64,000 nucleotides of DNA from Amphiura filiformis (taxonomy: Eukaryota; Echinodermata; Ophiuroidea; Amphilepidida; Amphiuridae). The position numbers and the translations under genes were made by a program. The notes under the pieces were generated by a model, which saw only the letters and a list, made by a program, of their open reading frames with translations, was not told where the DNA came from and ran no database searches. Positions 43,976-53,870 of this stretch are shown here, in pieces. The stretch's first letter is position 1. Each line of letters begins with the position of its first letter. The DNA lies in assembly GCF_039555335.1 (NCBI RefSeq), contig NC_092641.1:30626848-30690847 (forward strand), read 5' to 3'.

Positions 43976-44499
43976 TCAATGGGTTATTGATTTTAGAGGA
44001 GGAAGTGCACGAACGGATCGTTGCTCCCGGATATGGCCCCCATCAATGGTCTGTATTAAATAAAGCATATCGCGACTCGCAAGTAAACATTAAATTTCAA
44101 AATAATTAGGTGCAAAGTTTTCATGGTTTTCAGAGCATTTTTCAGTTCAACTTTAAGATACTTTAATTTGAATTTTTGTTCAATAAGACTTCTGTTGTAG
44201 TCGTTTAAAATTTCGCACGTGTGATTTGACCAAGCTTTCTTTGGTGTTTACGATATCGGCCTTTCATAAAAATGAATACTGGTATCATTGCCGGCGCGGC
44301 GTGTATTTATTAGAAAATAATGATATTATTAGGGAGAGGCTTATAGTATAAATAATACCGGTAGGCATTAAGAAAATTTATTGCATCTAATTTCAAACAT
44401 TGAATGTTGGAAGCATTGTATAAGCCTATACACATGCAAAAATAACATACAAAAAAAAACAAAAAAAAACGATCATTTTTATCATAATTATTTTTTTTT
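43976..44499. other. Unannotated AT-rich DNA
   Basis: A first diverged unit of the following 199-bp repeat may lie at 44180-44235 (GACTTCTGTTGTAGTCG). Otherwise nothing recognised. Confidence 0.35.
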
Positions 44500-44895
44500 C
44501 ATAGACTTCCGTTGCAGTCGTTTTGGAATTCGCATGTGGTTTTTCGGTCTTTTGTCATTCCACCCTTGATGAAATATTTGATTTCCGAATTTGAGAAATT
44601 TAAGAAAGGAGTTTATACAAACAAAATAATGCATTGTTAACCAGAATTGAGGCGTCAGATCGTGCCTATGTCCTTAATAACGAGTTGCCTAATTTGTTCA
44701 TAGACTTCCGTTGCAGTCGTTTTGGAATTCGCATGTAGATTTTCGGACTTTCACTCTTTCAAGTTTCATTCTTCTGCATAATATAACTCTAAATATTTGA
44801 TTTCTGAATTTGAGAAGTATGTACAAACAAAATAGTGCATTGTTAACACTGAAGCGTCATCAGATCGCGCCTCTGTCCTTTGCAGACCGAAGTTG
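44500..44895. repeat. Two-copy ~199-bp tandem repeat
   Basis: TAGACTTCCGTTGCAGTCGT starts at 44502 and 44701. Both copies continue with GGAATTCGCATGT, ATTTGATTTC(C/T)GAATTTG, ACAAACAAAATA and GCATTGTTAAC. A minus-strand open frame (45011-44766) lies here without recognisable content. Confidence 0.75.
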
Positions 44896-45580
44896 GTATG
44901 CTGGCGGGTATGCTGGTCACTTTTGAGAAAACAAAATGACATGATGGACGAGCAAACAATCTTTGTCAAATGAGCTAGATATTTGTTCTCTTTGCACTTA
45001 AATAGACACAAGAAATAGATCGGATCTCTTTCTTTGTTCTGTATTTGTTTCTTTCTTTTTCAGAATGTCATTGTAATGACAAATTGATAATTTTAGCCCA
45101 TTATTGTACCACAATAAATAGGCTTACATGCGCACCCCTAAAACCCCCTGTTTTTGTTTTGTTTTTGTTTTTTGTATGTAGGCCTATGTTTTTTGTTTTT
45201 GGCCCGTTTACCCCACCGTATGAGACCTCATATTTTACTAGTGCCTTCCCAAGATTCCCCAGCACCATATTTTTCTTGTTCTCCTCCAAAAAGGCAATTA
45301 ATGCTCTAATATTATGAGATTCATGCAATCCCCGACCCCATAATGCCTTGTCATTCCTCCCAAAACTGCATATTTTTGCACCCAATACCCTACTGTTACA
45401 ACACTCTGCTCCAAAAGACCCAATATTTAGCATCTGACCCTATACTGAACCCATTTTAGGATCTTGACCATCTTTAACGGTCATAGGGTGAGCTGAAACA
45501 ATTGACTCTGATCGACTCATAGTCATAATTCAGCTGAACATTGGAGTGGAAGAATCCTGGGGATTCACTTCAATTTGAAA
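44896..45580. other. Unannotated region
   Basis: C-rich and A-rich segments, no recognisable coding sequence. ORFs on both strands at 45045-45433 overlap each other and lack any conserved pattern. Confidence 0.3.
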
Positions 45581-45584
45581 TGGA

Positions 45585-45930
45585 TATAGGAGTAGGCACT
45601 TCCGCACTAAGGGCATTCGGTGAGAGCAAAATGTAAAAAATATGGGGTCATTGGGTGAGAGCATGGTTTTAAGCATTCGGTGAGAGCAAAATGTAAAAAA
45701 TATCATCGGGGTCATTGGGTGAGAACATAACCTTTTTAAATGGAATCTGGGTGAGAACCAAAACAGCGCCACAGAAACCTCGAAATGAATCGAATTTCTA
45801 GTTCTAAATGGCTTCAAATGTCTTCATTTTTCAAAATAAGCAGCAAAATCAGTGATAAACCAAGTTGCTGTTCAAATTGAACTGGCAAGGGTCTTTGGGT
45901 GACAGATCAAATGGAAAAATAAGGGTCTTC
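45585..45930. repeat. Repeats of GGGTGAGAGCA / GGTGAGAACC words
   Basis: GCATTCGGTGAGAGCAAAAT followed by GTAAAAAATAT occurs twice (about 45611 and 45673), with further GGGTGAGA words at 45652, 45715, 45748 and 45929. It looks like an internally repetitive MITE or minisatellite; ends not defined. Confidence 0.55.
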
Positions 45931-45942
45931 GGGTGAAAGAGC

Positions 45943-47410
45943 ATCATCCGTCCATATCTAGGTATATCAAACACCCAGATTTGGAAGCATTAATAGTGGA
46001 TCGGTTTTGTGCCGTGTGCATGGTCAGGTTGTCGACACAAATAATAGCACCTATTTCTTAAATAAAGTAAGATGACTTTCTTTTTCAAATTAAAAAATAT
46101 AATATATTTCTTTCTCTCTTTCAGTAACTTTCTTTTAATTTTATTCCACATTTTAACAAAACATTGCTTTGTCTTTTTAGCATGTTTTTGTCTATAAACA
46201 CTATCCCTATACTCAAACATATTCAGCATTCAAACATGTCATCCGTCCATATCTAGGTATATCAAACATCATCCGTCCATATCTAGGTATATCAAACACC
46301 CAGATTTGGAAGCATTAATAGTGGATCGGTTTTATGCCGTGTGCATGGTCAGGCTGTCGACACAAATAATAGCACCTATTTCTTACATAAAGTAAGATGG
46401 CTTTCTTTTTCATATTAAAAAATATAATATATTTCTTTCTCTCTTTCAGTAACTTTTTAAAATTTTATTCCACATTTTAACAAAACATTGCTTTGTCTTT
46501 TTAGCATGTTTTTGTCTGTAAACACTATCCCTCAATATACTCAACATGTTCAGCATTCAAACATGTCATCCGTCCATATCTAGGTATATCAAACATCATC
46601 CGTCCATATCTAGGTATCAAACACCCAGATTTGGAAGCATTAATAGTGGATCGGTTTTATGCCGTGTGCATGGTCAGGCTGTCGACAGAAATAATAGCAC
46701 CTATTTCTTACATAAAGTAAGATGACTTTCTTTTTCAAATTAAAAAATATAATATATTTCTGGCTCTCTTTCAGTAACTTTCTTTTAATTTTATTCCACA
46801 TTTTAACAAAACATTGCTTTGTCTTTTTAGCATGTTTTTGTCTGTAAACACTATCCCTCAATATACTCAAACATGTTCAGCATTCAAACATGTCACCCGT
46901 CCATATCTAGGTATATCAAACATCATCCGTCCATATCTAGGTATATCAAACACCCAGATTTGGAAGCATTAATAGTGGATCGGTTTTATGCCGTGTGCAT
47001 GGTCAGGCTGTCGACACAAATAATAGCACATATTTCTTACATAAAGTAAGATGACTTTCTTTTTCAAATTAAAAATATAATATATTTCTTTCTCTCTTTC
47101 AGTAACTTTCTTTTAATTTTATTCCACATTTTAACAAAACATTGCTTTGTCTTTTTAGCATGTTGTTGTCTATAAACACTATCCCTCAATATACTCAAAC
47201 ATGTTCAGCATTCAAACATGTCATCCGTCCATATCTAGGTATATCAAACATCATCCGTCCATATCTAGGTATATCAAACACCCAGATTTGGAAGCATTAA
47301 TAGTGGATCGGTTTTATGCCGTGTGCATGGTCAGGCTGTCGACACAAATAATAGCACCTATTTCTTACATAAACTAAGATGACTTTCTTTTTCAAATTAA
47401 AAAATAATAT
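45943..47410. repeat. Satellite array, 325-329-bp unit, four and a half copies
   Basis: CACCCAGATTTGGAAGCATT recurs at 45972, 46297, 46622, 46951 and 47279 (spacings 325, 325, 329, 328). Each unit carries a doubled 30-bp subunit CATCCGTCCATATCTAGGTA, the segment GCCGTGTGCATGGTCAGG and TTTTAACAAAACATTGCTTT. Units look more than 95% alike. Minus-strand open frames of 76-79 codons inside successive units are the same repeat translation, not separate genes. Confidence 0.92.
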
Positions 47411-47498
47411 ATTTATATTTGGTTATAATAGTTAAAGAACATTCAAGGCTACTATTAGACATCAAAATCATTTTCCTAAAATTTTATATTCATTTTAA

Positions 47499-48155
47499 GG
47501 GATCCAAAATGAGCGTTTATTGCGTTTCGACAGTATTTTTTGTGGGACATGAGAGCACCTCAGACCTATCGAATTGCATTCTGAATACGAAGCATGTCTT
47601 TCTGATATCAAATAATTTTCATTTTTAAAAATCACAATATAATACAAATTTTATGACAAATTATAAAAATTTGATATTTTTCAAATTTTTGATATATAAC
47701 AGTCCTCGAAGTAAATTATTAAAATGTAATGATATATTCTTAAAGTGTATGTAGCAGGGAGGAAAAGCCGACGATCAATTGAAAATTTTGACCTTTCATA
47801 TTGAAGATACGGATTTTTTCCCCAAAAGACCTAATTTTTTTGGTGTTTTGGGAAAAAATCCATATCTTCAATACGAAAGGTCAAAATTTTCAATTGATCG
47901 TCGGCTTTTCATCCCACCTACATACACTTTAAGTATAAATCATCAGATTTATAAAGTTTACTTCAAGTACTGTTAAATATCAAAAATATCAATTTTAATG
48001 ATTTGCCATAAAATTTGTATTAAATTGCGAATTTCAAAAAATCAAAATTATTTGATATCAGAATGACATTCTTCATATTCAGAATGCAATTCGATATGTC
48101 TGATGTGCTCTATTGTCCCAAAATAAATACTGTCCAAACGTTCATACCCCAGCCC
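47499..48155. mobile_element. 657-bp TTAA-flanked foldback element
   Basis: Long inverted arms (about 47499-47825 and 47850-48155) mirror each other around 47838: GAAAATTTTGACCTTTC, CCGACGATCAATTG, AAAGTGTATGTAG, TCTGATATCAAATAATT, GAATTGCATTCTGAATA, GACAGTATTT. TTAA is present at 47495-47498 and 48156-48159. No coding potential. The outer part of the arms is more diverged than the centre. Confidence 0.85.
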
Positions 48156-48159
48156 TTAA

Positions 48160-48954
48160 GTTCAGATTTCCGGAAACGGGAAATATATGATATCTCCAGA
48201 AGGGAAGGTGGTATGAAGATCAAACAACCACCAAAATGTGTATTTTTACCAACACTATAATGTCATGCCAATAACTCAATTTCAGCCAGAGGTAGACCCT
48301 CCCTCGGGTCCGTGGAGAACGACTGGTAATGTAGATTACATAGCATTAAAAATCAACGGTCACTGAAATTTAGCGTTCAATATAGGAGGTGTGATTAGTG
48401 TAGTGGCATCAATTTGTGTAAAAAGAGGAATTGGTTTTGGGCGCTGTGAATTGGTTTTGGGCGCTGTGTATTTAGAATCGGGGGGGTGAAGGACTATGGC
48501 ATATTTTGATAGGCTATTATGTTATTATGTAGGCCTATCGTTCCATTATCCAGGCCAGACCGAACCGAGACTGTGGGACAGTCTAAGCCAGAGGTGGATG
48601 TAAGGGCTTTTGCAACAAAGCTCTTCATATGATAGTATTTGGCAATATTTGGTCAACCCTGAATTATATTATCATATATTTCCTATCTCTATTGAAATGT
48701 TTATTGTGTAAACCCTTGTCACAAACGCATCTCACAGATTAAGGAAATATAAATTGAATTAAATCTGTTTTGGATGAGTGGCATTTTTAAATGTGTTAAA
48801 ATTATTTGATATGAAAAACACGAACAAATTAACTGTACGATATTTCTAAATTGCCATACTAGTAATTTCAATGCAAGTATTTCCCAGTAATTTCCGATAT
48901 CAGAGATGCCACCTTTTCTTCTTTTGCCCGAATTCCTTCTTTTATAAAGTCATA
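48160..48954. other. Unannotated DNA left of the Ty3/gypsy element
   Basis: A doubled GAATTGGTTTTGGGCGCTGT at 48428-48467 is the only repeat noticed. No recognisable coding sequence. Confidence 0.35.
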
Positions 48955-48958
48955 CTTT

Positions 48959-49662
48959 TGTAAATATTGAAGCTGTAGGTTGATTTACGATGACTATTTA
49001 AAACATGGTTAGTAGACGATATTAATACACGTAGGCGAACTCACACAGACATTTATAACAGTTCCAAGCCTCGGACAGCCAAACGGCCGTCTTTTATTTC
49101 TTCAGCAAGCCATCTTAATAGTATTCTTACACAGGTAGATAAATGTTGCTCCGTAAAAGAACTGACCAAGATCTGGGGAGACAACTCCCCTTATATAGTT
49201 TTTTTGCCCGCATTCCTTTCCAGAACCTATTGTTCTGGTCAGGATGCGGGTGTGAATTGTCTTGGGGGCTTTTGGTATTATTAATGGTTTTAAGAGAAAA
49301 TACAATAGAATGAGGATCATGTTTTGACAACCCGATTGTGTTGTCCAAACATGATCGCAATAATTACAAAGGGGATGAGGTAAGTCACAAGACTGTGTTT
49401 GTATAACTGAACTCGTTTATACAAACACAGCCTTGAGTAAACTAAAGAGAGTAATTAAATGGGGTAACTTCGGCAGGATAAGAGACATTATGTTTACTTT
49501 AACACTTAAAGATCCTGGCGATTGAGACTTAATGTCTGTTAAGTGATGGGTGTTGGTAGGTATTGTTGACATAAAACATGTTAACATATTAATAATATTT
49601 GGATAGTCACTCGTTATGGGATTAGGTAATAATACTATTTTGGTAGGTTTGTACCTCTTACA
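48959..49662 (-). repeat. 3' LTR of the Ty3/gypsy element (704 bp)
   Basis: Starts TG and ends CA on either strand. On the minus strand it has a TATATAA box (TTATATA at 49191-49197) and AATAAA (49093-49098) about 95 bp later, a normal U3/R spacing. Two strong hairpins sit in the U3 part (49315-49356 and 49393-49430). By eye it differs from the other LTR only in four homopolymer lengths. Confidence 0.93.
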
Positions 49663-49665
49663 TTC

Positions 49666-49680
49666 ACATCCCCCCTTGGA
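49666..49680 (-). other. Polypurine tract
   Basis: On the minus strand CCAAGGGGGGATGTGAA precedes the 3' LTR start (TGTAAGAGG). The purine run AAGGGGGGA ends a few bases before the LTR, the expected place for the plus-strand primer. Confidence 0.6.
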
Positions 49681-51675
49681 AAAGTAACGCTCCCGCGTTA
49701 TGAACTTGAACTGACAGTAGTGGATATCCACTACTATAAGTTCGTTCGGTGGGAGGTGCCTTTGGGGGCATGAATGTAAGTAGATAAGTTTGGGATTGAA
49801 AAAAAAAAAAAAATGAATTTGAAATGGGCTGGGTGGTACCGAGGAATGGAAAAGGTATAACATACTAGTACATATATACATATTTATACAATTATAATGA
49901 ACAAGCATTTGTATGGACGTAACGAATTTGTCATGTGGAATGAACAGAAAGAGGAACATGAACATGTAAATTCAAGCCAAATGTGAGGTAGTTTCGGTTA
50001 TAGTTCTAGTACAATGTACATGTACCTCCTGTTCATTCCATTATACATACACGAAGATTATAAATAATATGAATGAAATTTACACAACATAAATAGTTGA
50101 CTAGCTACACAAGTAATTTATGAATCATTTGGTTTTCATAACTTCAGTATTGCTTGGTACCTGTTTGTTGGCCTACAAGAGCATGTTTGCTCATTATGTG
50201 TATTGGCATGATGCGGGGACCTGAGACGGGTGCCAAGCCATTACTGATAAGTCGATTACTCTAGCAGTGCTTGCGCAAAACCTGTAAAATTCTAGTGTTT
50301 GTTTTGGTTTATCTTTGAATATACTAATATCAACTTTGTTTGTATCGCTGGTAGTGATAGTTTACACTATAGGATGTGTAAACATGCTTATAAATATAAT
50401 TGGTTTGTAACGGTTTTGCGATTCACTGATAGGGTATCTATTACTACAAAGAAAATACAGAGATTTGTAATTGATGTGGTGGTGTTGTTTTAATGTTGTG
50501 TGTGATTTTGTGATTGAATATTATGACGCCATGATGCTGAGAAGTTGGCTAATGAAATGATTTGGAAATGGGGATGCCTTAAGCGTCAAACTTTCCGTAT
50601 CACCCTGTGGACCCAGTTTGACTGAGCGGCTTATCACATCACTCTGTTAAGGGATTGTCCAGCTGGTATATCCGAATGATGCTTTACCTAGTCTCCATGG
50701 AGTACTACCAGATCGGTGCGCTTACAAACTCCGTGTTTTTACTTCTTAAGAAGAGCTGAATAAAATTAAATAAATATATTGGGCTGTATATGCAGTCAAA
50801 GCAGGAGCTCATGTAACGGTAGGTGCCTTGTCGCGTTTACCCGCCTCATTTGTGGTGAGGGATCATGGCTAAGGTATATGAAAATGAAGGTACAGTATAA
50901 AATCATAGATTGTGAAAACATAATATGATAAAATAAGATTTCAAAATATTGTGATCATGGCGTGTGTGTGTTGGGTGGGGGTGTGTTAATGATTGCTATG
51001 TATCTGTATTTTCATATTAATTCACACTTTTGTTATGACATAAGAATGTATATATATATAATATCTTCACACACAAGTTAGTAAAATGTTTGTACAAATA
51101 CATCTGAGGTAGATTTTAAATATGCACCGTTATAGTTGTAAAGTACTTTACATACAATATAGTGAATAAATATATTTGAATTTGGTTACACATAAAGATT
51201 TAGTACACATATGTGTTCTTTTAAGATTAAACCTTTTCGTCATAATCACACACAATATTGAAAGGTACAAATTTTTCTGAGGTAGATTGGATATAGATGT
51301 ACTGTTAATGTTTTAACTAAACTACTTCACACACAAAATACTTAAGGTACACATATTTATTATAGATGCACTTGCATAGACTCATAGATGAGATTCTCAC
51401 ACACAATCATGTTAAAAGTATTTACAATAATTTGGTGGCTGTCTTGAGATTATTTGTTTGGTAAGTCCGAAAGTTTTAATTTGAGTGGTATAGTATAGAT
51501 CCTGTTGAATAGATGTAAATGAAGGGGGAAGGACGGAGTTAATATTGAATTGGTATCATTGTTGAATCATTTATACCTTCATTTATCTGACTTGTTTCGT
51601 TTACATATACTTATTTTTCCTTTTTGGGTAGGGGTGGGTTGATATGGCTTAAACAAAGTGGGTTATAGGGTGAAA
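49681..51675 (-). other. 2-kb non-coding region between the RING-like ORF and the 3' LTR
   Basis: AT-rich, with poly-A at 49799-49812 and repeated 'CACACA(C)AA...AGGTA(G/C)A' patches at about 51070-51400 (AAAGTACTTTACATAC, CACACAATATTG, CTGAGGTAGATT twice). No coherent ORF. It could carry cis-acting signals or be leftover accessory sequence. Confidence 0.5.
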
Positions 51676-53121
51676 TCACTCAAGGGTAGGTTGGTTGGTA
51701 TTTGGAGGGTCAGTGTTGTTAGTGTCAGTCTCTTGGTTGAGTGTGGGTTCGGGACTGGCTGGGGGTTGGGGACTGGCTGGGGACATGGGATTCTGACCGC
51801 ACTGGATGCAGATTGTGGTGAATCCAAAGAGTGTGGGTTCAGAATGAAACGTTTCCCAGCACTGTAAATGTACTGGGTAAGCGCAACATGGGAGTACAAA
51901 TTTTCGTCTGGCTGGAGGGTCCATTTCTCCTTGGTGGGAGCAGATTGCGCACATGAACTGATTTTGCGCCAGACGAGCTTGTTCTTGTAGTTCTGTGTCG
52001 TGAAGGTTGGTTATTGATGTAATCCAAAGGTAAAGGGGGGTCATATCGATTGGTGAGGGTGGGGGCAACTGCCAATGCTGGTTGGTTGGTGGGTGGGTAG
52101 TGGTGGGTGGTAATACAAGGAAGGGTGTTCGTTGGGGAAATGCGTGCGGGTTTATTATTAAATCGAATATGGCTTCTGTGTCCGGGAAAAGGTCAGGGTA
52201 GAGATTGAGGGGGTAGAGGGTCCGGAGATGGTCGATTGCTATTTTTAGTGGGGGTGGTATATCTACGATGTTGGCGGGTGGTTTTCTGCATGTCTGTCTA
52301 GCGATTGCTGCTATTGTTGAAGGGGCATTAACCAGGGTCATCCGTTTTATGAGTTTGTTTGCCCATTCAAAACGTAAACAATTGGAATCTAAAAAATTGG
52401 CTACATCGAGGATATCGTGGGCGGGGACTTCTGTAAGTTCGGAGTCTGCTGGTTGGTTTTGGGCGTATTTTGCAAGGAAATGGAGGCAGCGGACGAGGGA
52501 GTAAGCTCGTAAGGGTAGGGGACTATATTCTCGGGCAAAGTATAATGGGGCATCAGGGGTCCTATCTAGGGCTGGTGAAGGTGGGGGATTATTGGTGTCC
52601 GGTTCTACTGGGAATTTGAGGTCTACACGCAAGGTGTGTGCCTCGATGGATGATTGACATGTAGGTGTTGGTTTGTGGATGCAGGTAGTATTACGTTCCA
52701 CGGACGGTAATGTTTTCTGGAACCATCTTCGGATGTAGATCGAATATTTCGATAATAGGGCAATAGCCGTAATTGTAAATGGGACTGATTTGTAAGTTGT
52801 ATCCATGATAGAAAGAAACAGGCCGTTTAGCCGTTGAGGTTGGGGGTTATTGTTAGTCATGATGGACATACATGTAAATAAAAGAATGTAAAAAAAAACA
52901 ATAACAGATATTTGTAACATCAAAACAAAATGATTGCACAGGGTCGCTGGTTTGAGATACATAGCTATGATGTAAATAAAAAAAAACATGTCATTATAGC
53001 CTGGAGTACGCGCAAAGTGAAAGGTGTTGCGACGTTTCGTCGTTAAGTAAATATGGATGTTTGCCCACATTAATTTGTATGAAATGTGCTTCACTTTATT
53101 TTGTTTAATGTGGGTGTCCAT
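51676..53121 (-). CDS. Accessory ORF with C-terminal RING-like zinc cluster
   Basis: 481 codons if read from 53121. The N-terminal ~100 residues contain hydrophobic stretches (FFFIYIIAMYLKPATL, ISVIVFFYILLFTC), but a better start may be MSIMTNNNPQPQRLNG (about 52867). A middle part has no known domain (YSLVRCLHFLAKYAQNQPAD...). A C-terminal zinc cluster has C391-x2-C394-x17-C412-C413-x4-H418-x2-C421-x16-C438-x2-C441 (CAIC ... LPCCAYPVHLQCW ... CIQC), which resembles a variant RING finger. A Pro/Thr/Asn-rich tail follows. It lies between pol and the 3' LTR, the position of env in retrovirus-like elements, but has no signal-peptide/fusion/anchor layout. RING proteins usually act as ubiquitin ligases; that role is inference. 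The frame is intact over 1.4 kb. Confidence 0.75.
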   Translation of the reverse strand: MDTHIKQNKVKHISYKLMWANIHIYLTTKRRNTFHFARTPGYNDMFFFIYIIAMYLKPATLCNHFVLMLQISVIVFFYILLFTCMSIMTNNNPQPQRLNGLFLSIMDTTYKSVPFTITAIALLSKYSIYIRRWFQKTLPSVERNTTCIHKPTPTCQSSIEAHTLRVDLKFPVEPDTNNPPPSPALDRTPDAPLYFAREYSPLPLRAYSLVRCLHFLAKYAQNQPADSELTEVPAHDILDVANFLDSNCLRFEWANKLIKRMTLVNAPSTIAAIARQTCRKPPANIVDIPPPLKIAIDHLRTLYPLNLYPDLFPDTEAIFDLIINPHAFPQRTPFLVLPPTTTHPPTNQHWQLPPPSPIDMTPLYLWITSITNLHDTELQEQARLAQNQFMCAICSHQGEMDPPARRKFVLPCCAYPVHLQCWETFHSEPTLFGFTTICIQCGQNPMSPASPQPPASPEPTLNQETDTNNTDPPNTNQPTLE

Positions 53122-53870
53122 TTGTTTTTCTTTCTTTTGCTTTGAAAGGTCGCAATAGCTTATTAAAGTTTGTGCGTACTACATGTCAGTGTATCTCAAA
53201 CCAGGGAAGTGTGATTATGTGTTCGTGCATGATTGATACAAAGGTATAAATGGTGATCATTGTGTGGCCTAGATGTGTATCGAAATGCAAGTACATGTGG
53301 TAAAGTGTTCAGCCTAGGCGTTGAATATTATGTATTATTTGGCCTAATAAGCTGGTACATCTTAGAAACCTAATATACATATAGATATTGGATTACATAA
53401 AAGACTAAACATATTAAACGGAGATACATACAGTAAATATAAACACATGTAAATACAGACATAAAATTTTAAAAAAAAACAACATACATATACATAAAAT
53501 TGTAAATCATCCTGCAGGGTCTTAATATACGACTGGTTCATGTGAATAAATACATAATGCATGGTATCAATAATGACATATTGGGTATTGATTACAAAGG
53601 TAAATATTTGAGGATCAGCAAGAGGTTTATATTGCGTTGACATATATTGTAGGTTTTATTGATAGAGTACGTAATCATTTAATTTTGTAGGGAGAATACG
53701 CCTACGACCTGTTCTGGAAGGAGTGAGTTCGGGATTTGGTGAGTTTGATAATTGCGAGTTGGGAGTCGCGGATGCATCAGTTAAATTGGCAGTAGGCGCA
53801 AGTGATGTCGCGCGCAGCGTGACTGTTGGCGGGGAGGGTCGGTACTGGGGTTGGCGTGGATTGATGGGGT
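53122..53870 (-). other. Gap between pol and the RING-like ORF
   Basis: Contains one 93-codon frame (53643-53362) with hydrophobic, Cys/Tyr-rich content (FYVYVCCFFLKFYVCIYMCL). It could be a membrane protein or chance in AT-rich DNA; I do not call it as a gene. Confidence 0.35.

Noticed and set aside
45990-46870. Two similar 76-79-codon minus-strand ORFs, apparently a gene family
   Set aside because: Same frame of successive 325-bp satellite units; similarity is due to the satellite.
47419-48260. Small plus-strand ORFs at 47.4-48.3 kb
   Set aside because: Contained in the arms of a TTAA-flanked foldback.
49417-49965. 182-codon minus-strand ORF at the 3' LTR
   Set aside because: Crosses the polypurine tract and LTR border, so it cannot be a normal element gene; AT-rich chance frame.
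51676-53121. Env-type glycoprotein in the region after pol
   Set aside because: No signal peptide, furin site, fusion peptide or C-terminal anchor pattern; the end is a zinc cluster with a Pro-rich tail.
53362-53643. 93-codon hydrophobic ORF between pol and the RING-like ORF
   Set aside because: Composition is what AT-rich DNA gives by chance; no motif or paralogue seen, so left uncalled.
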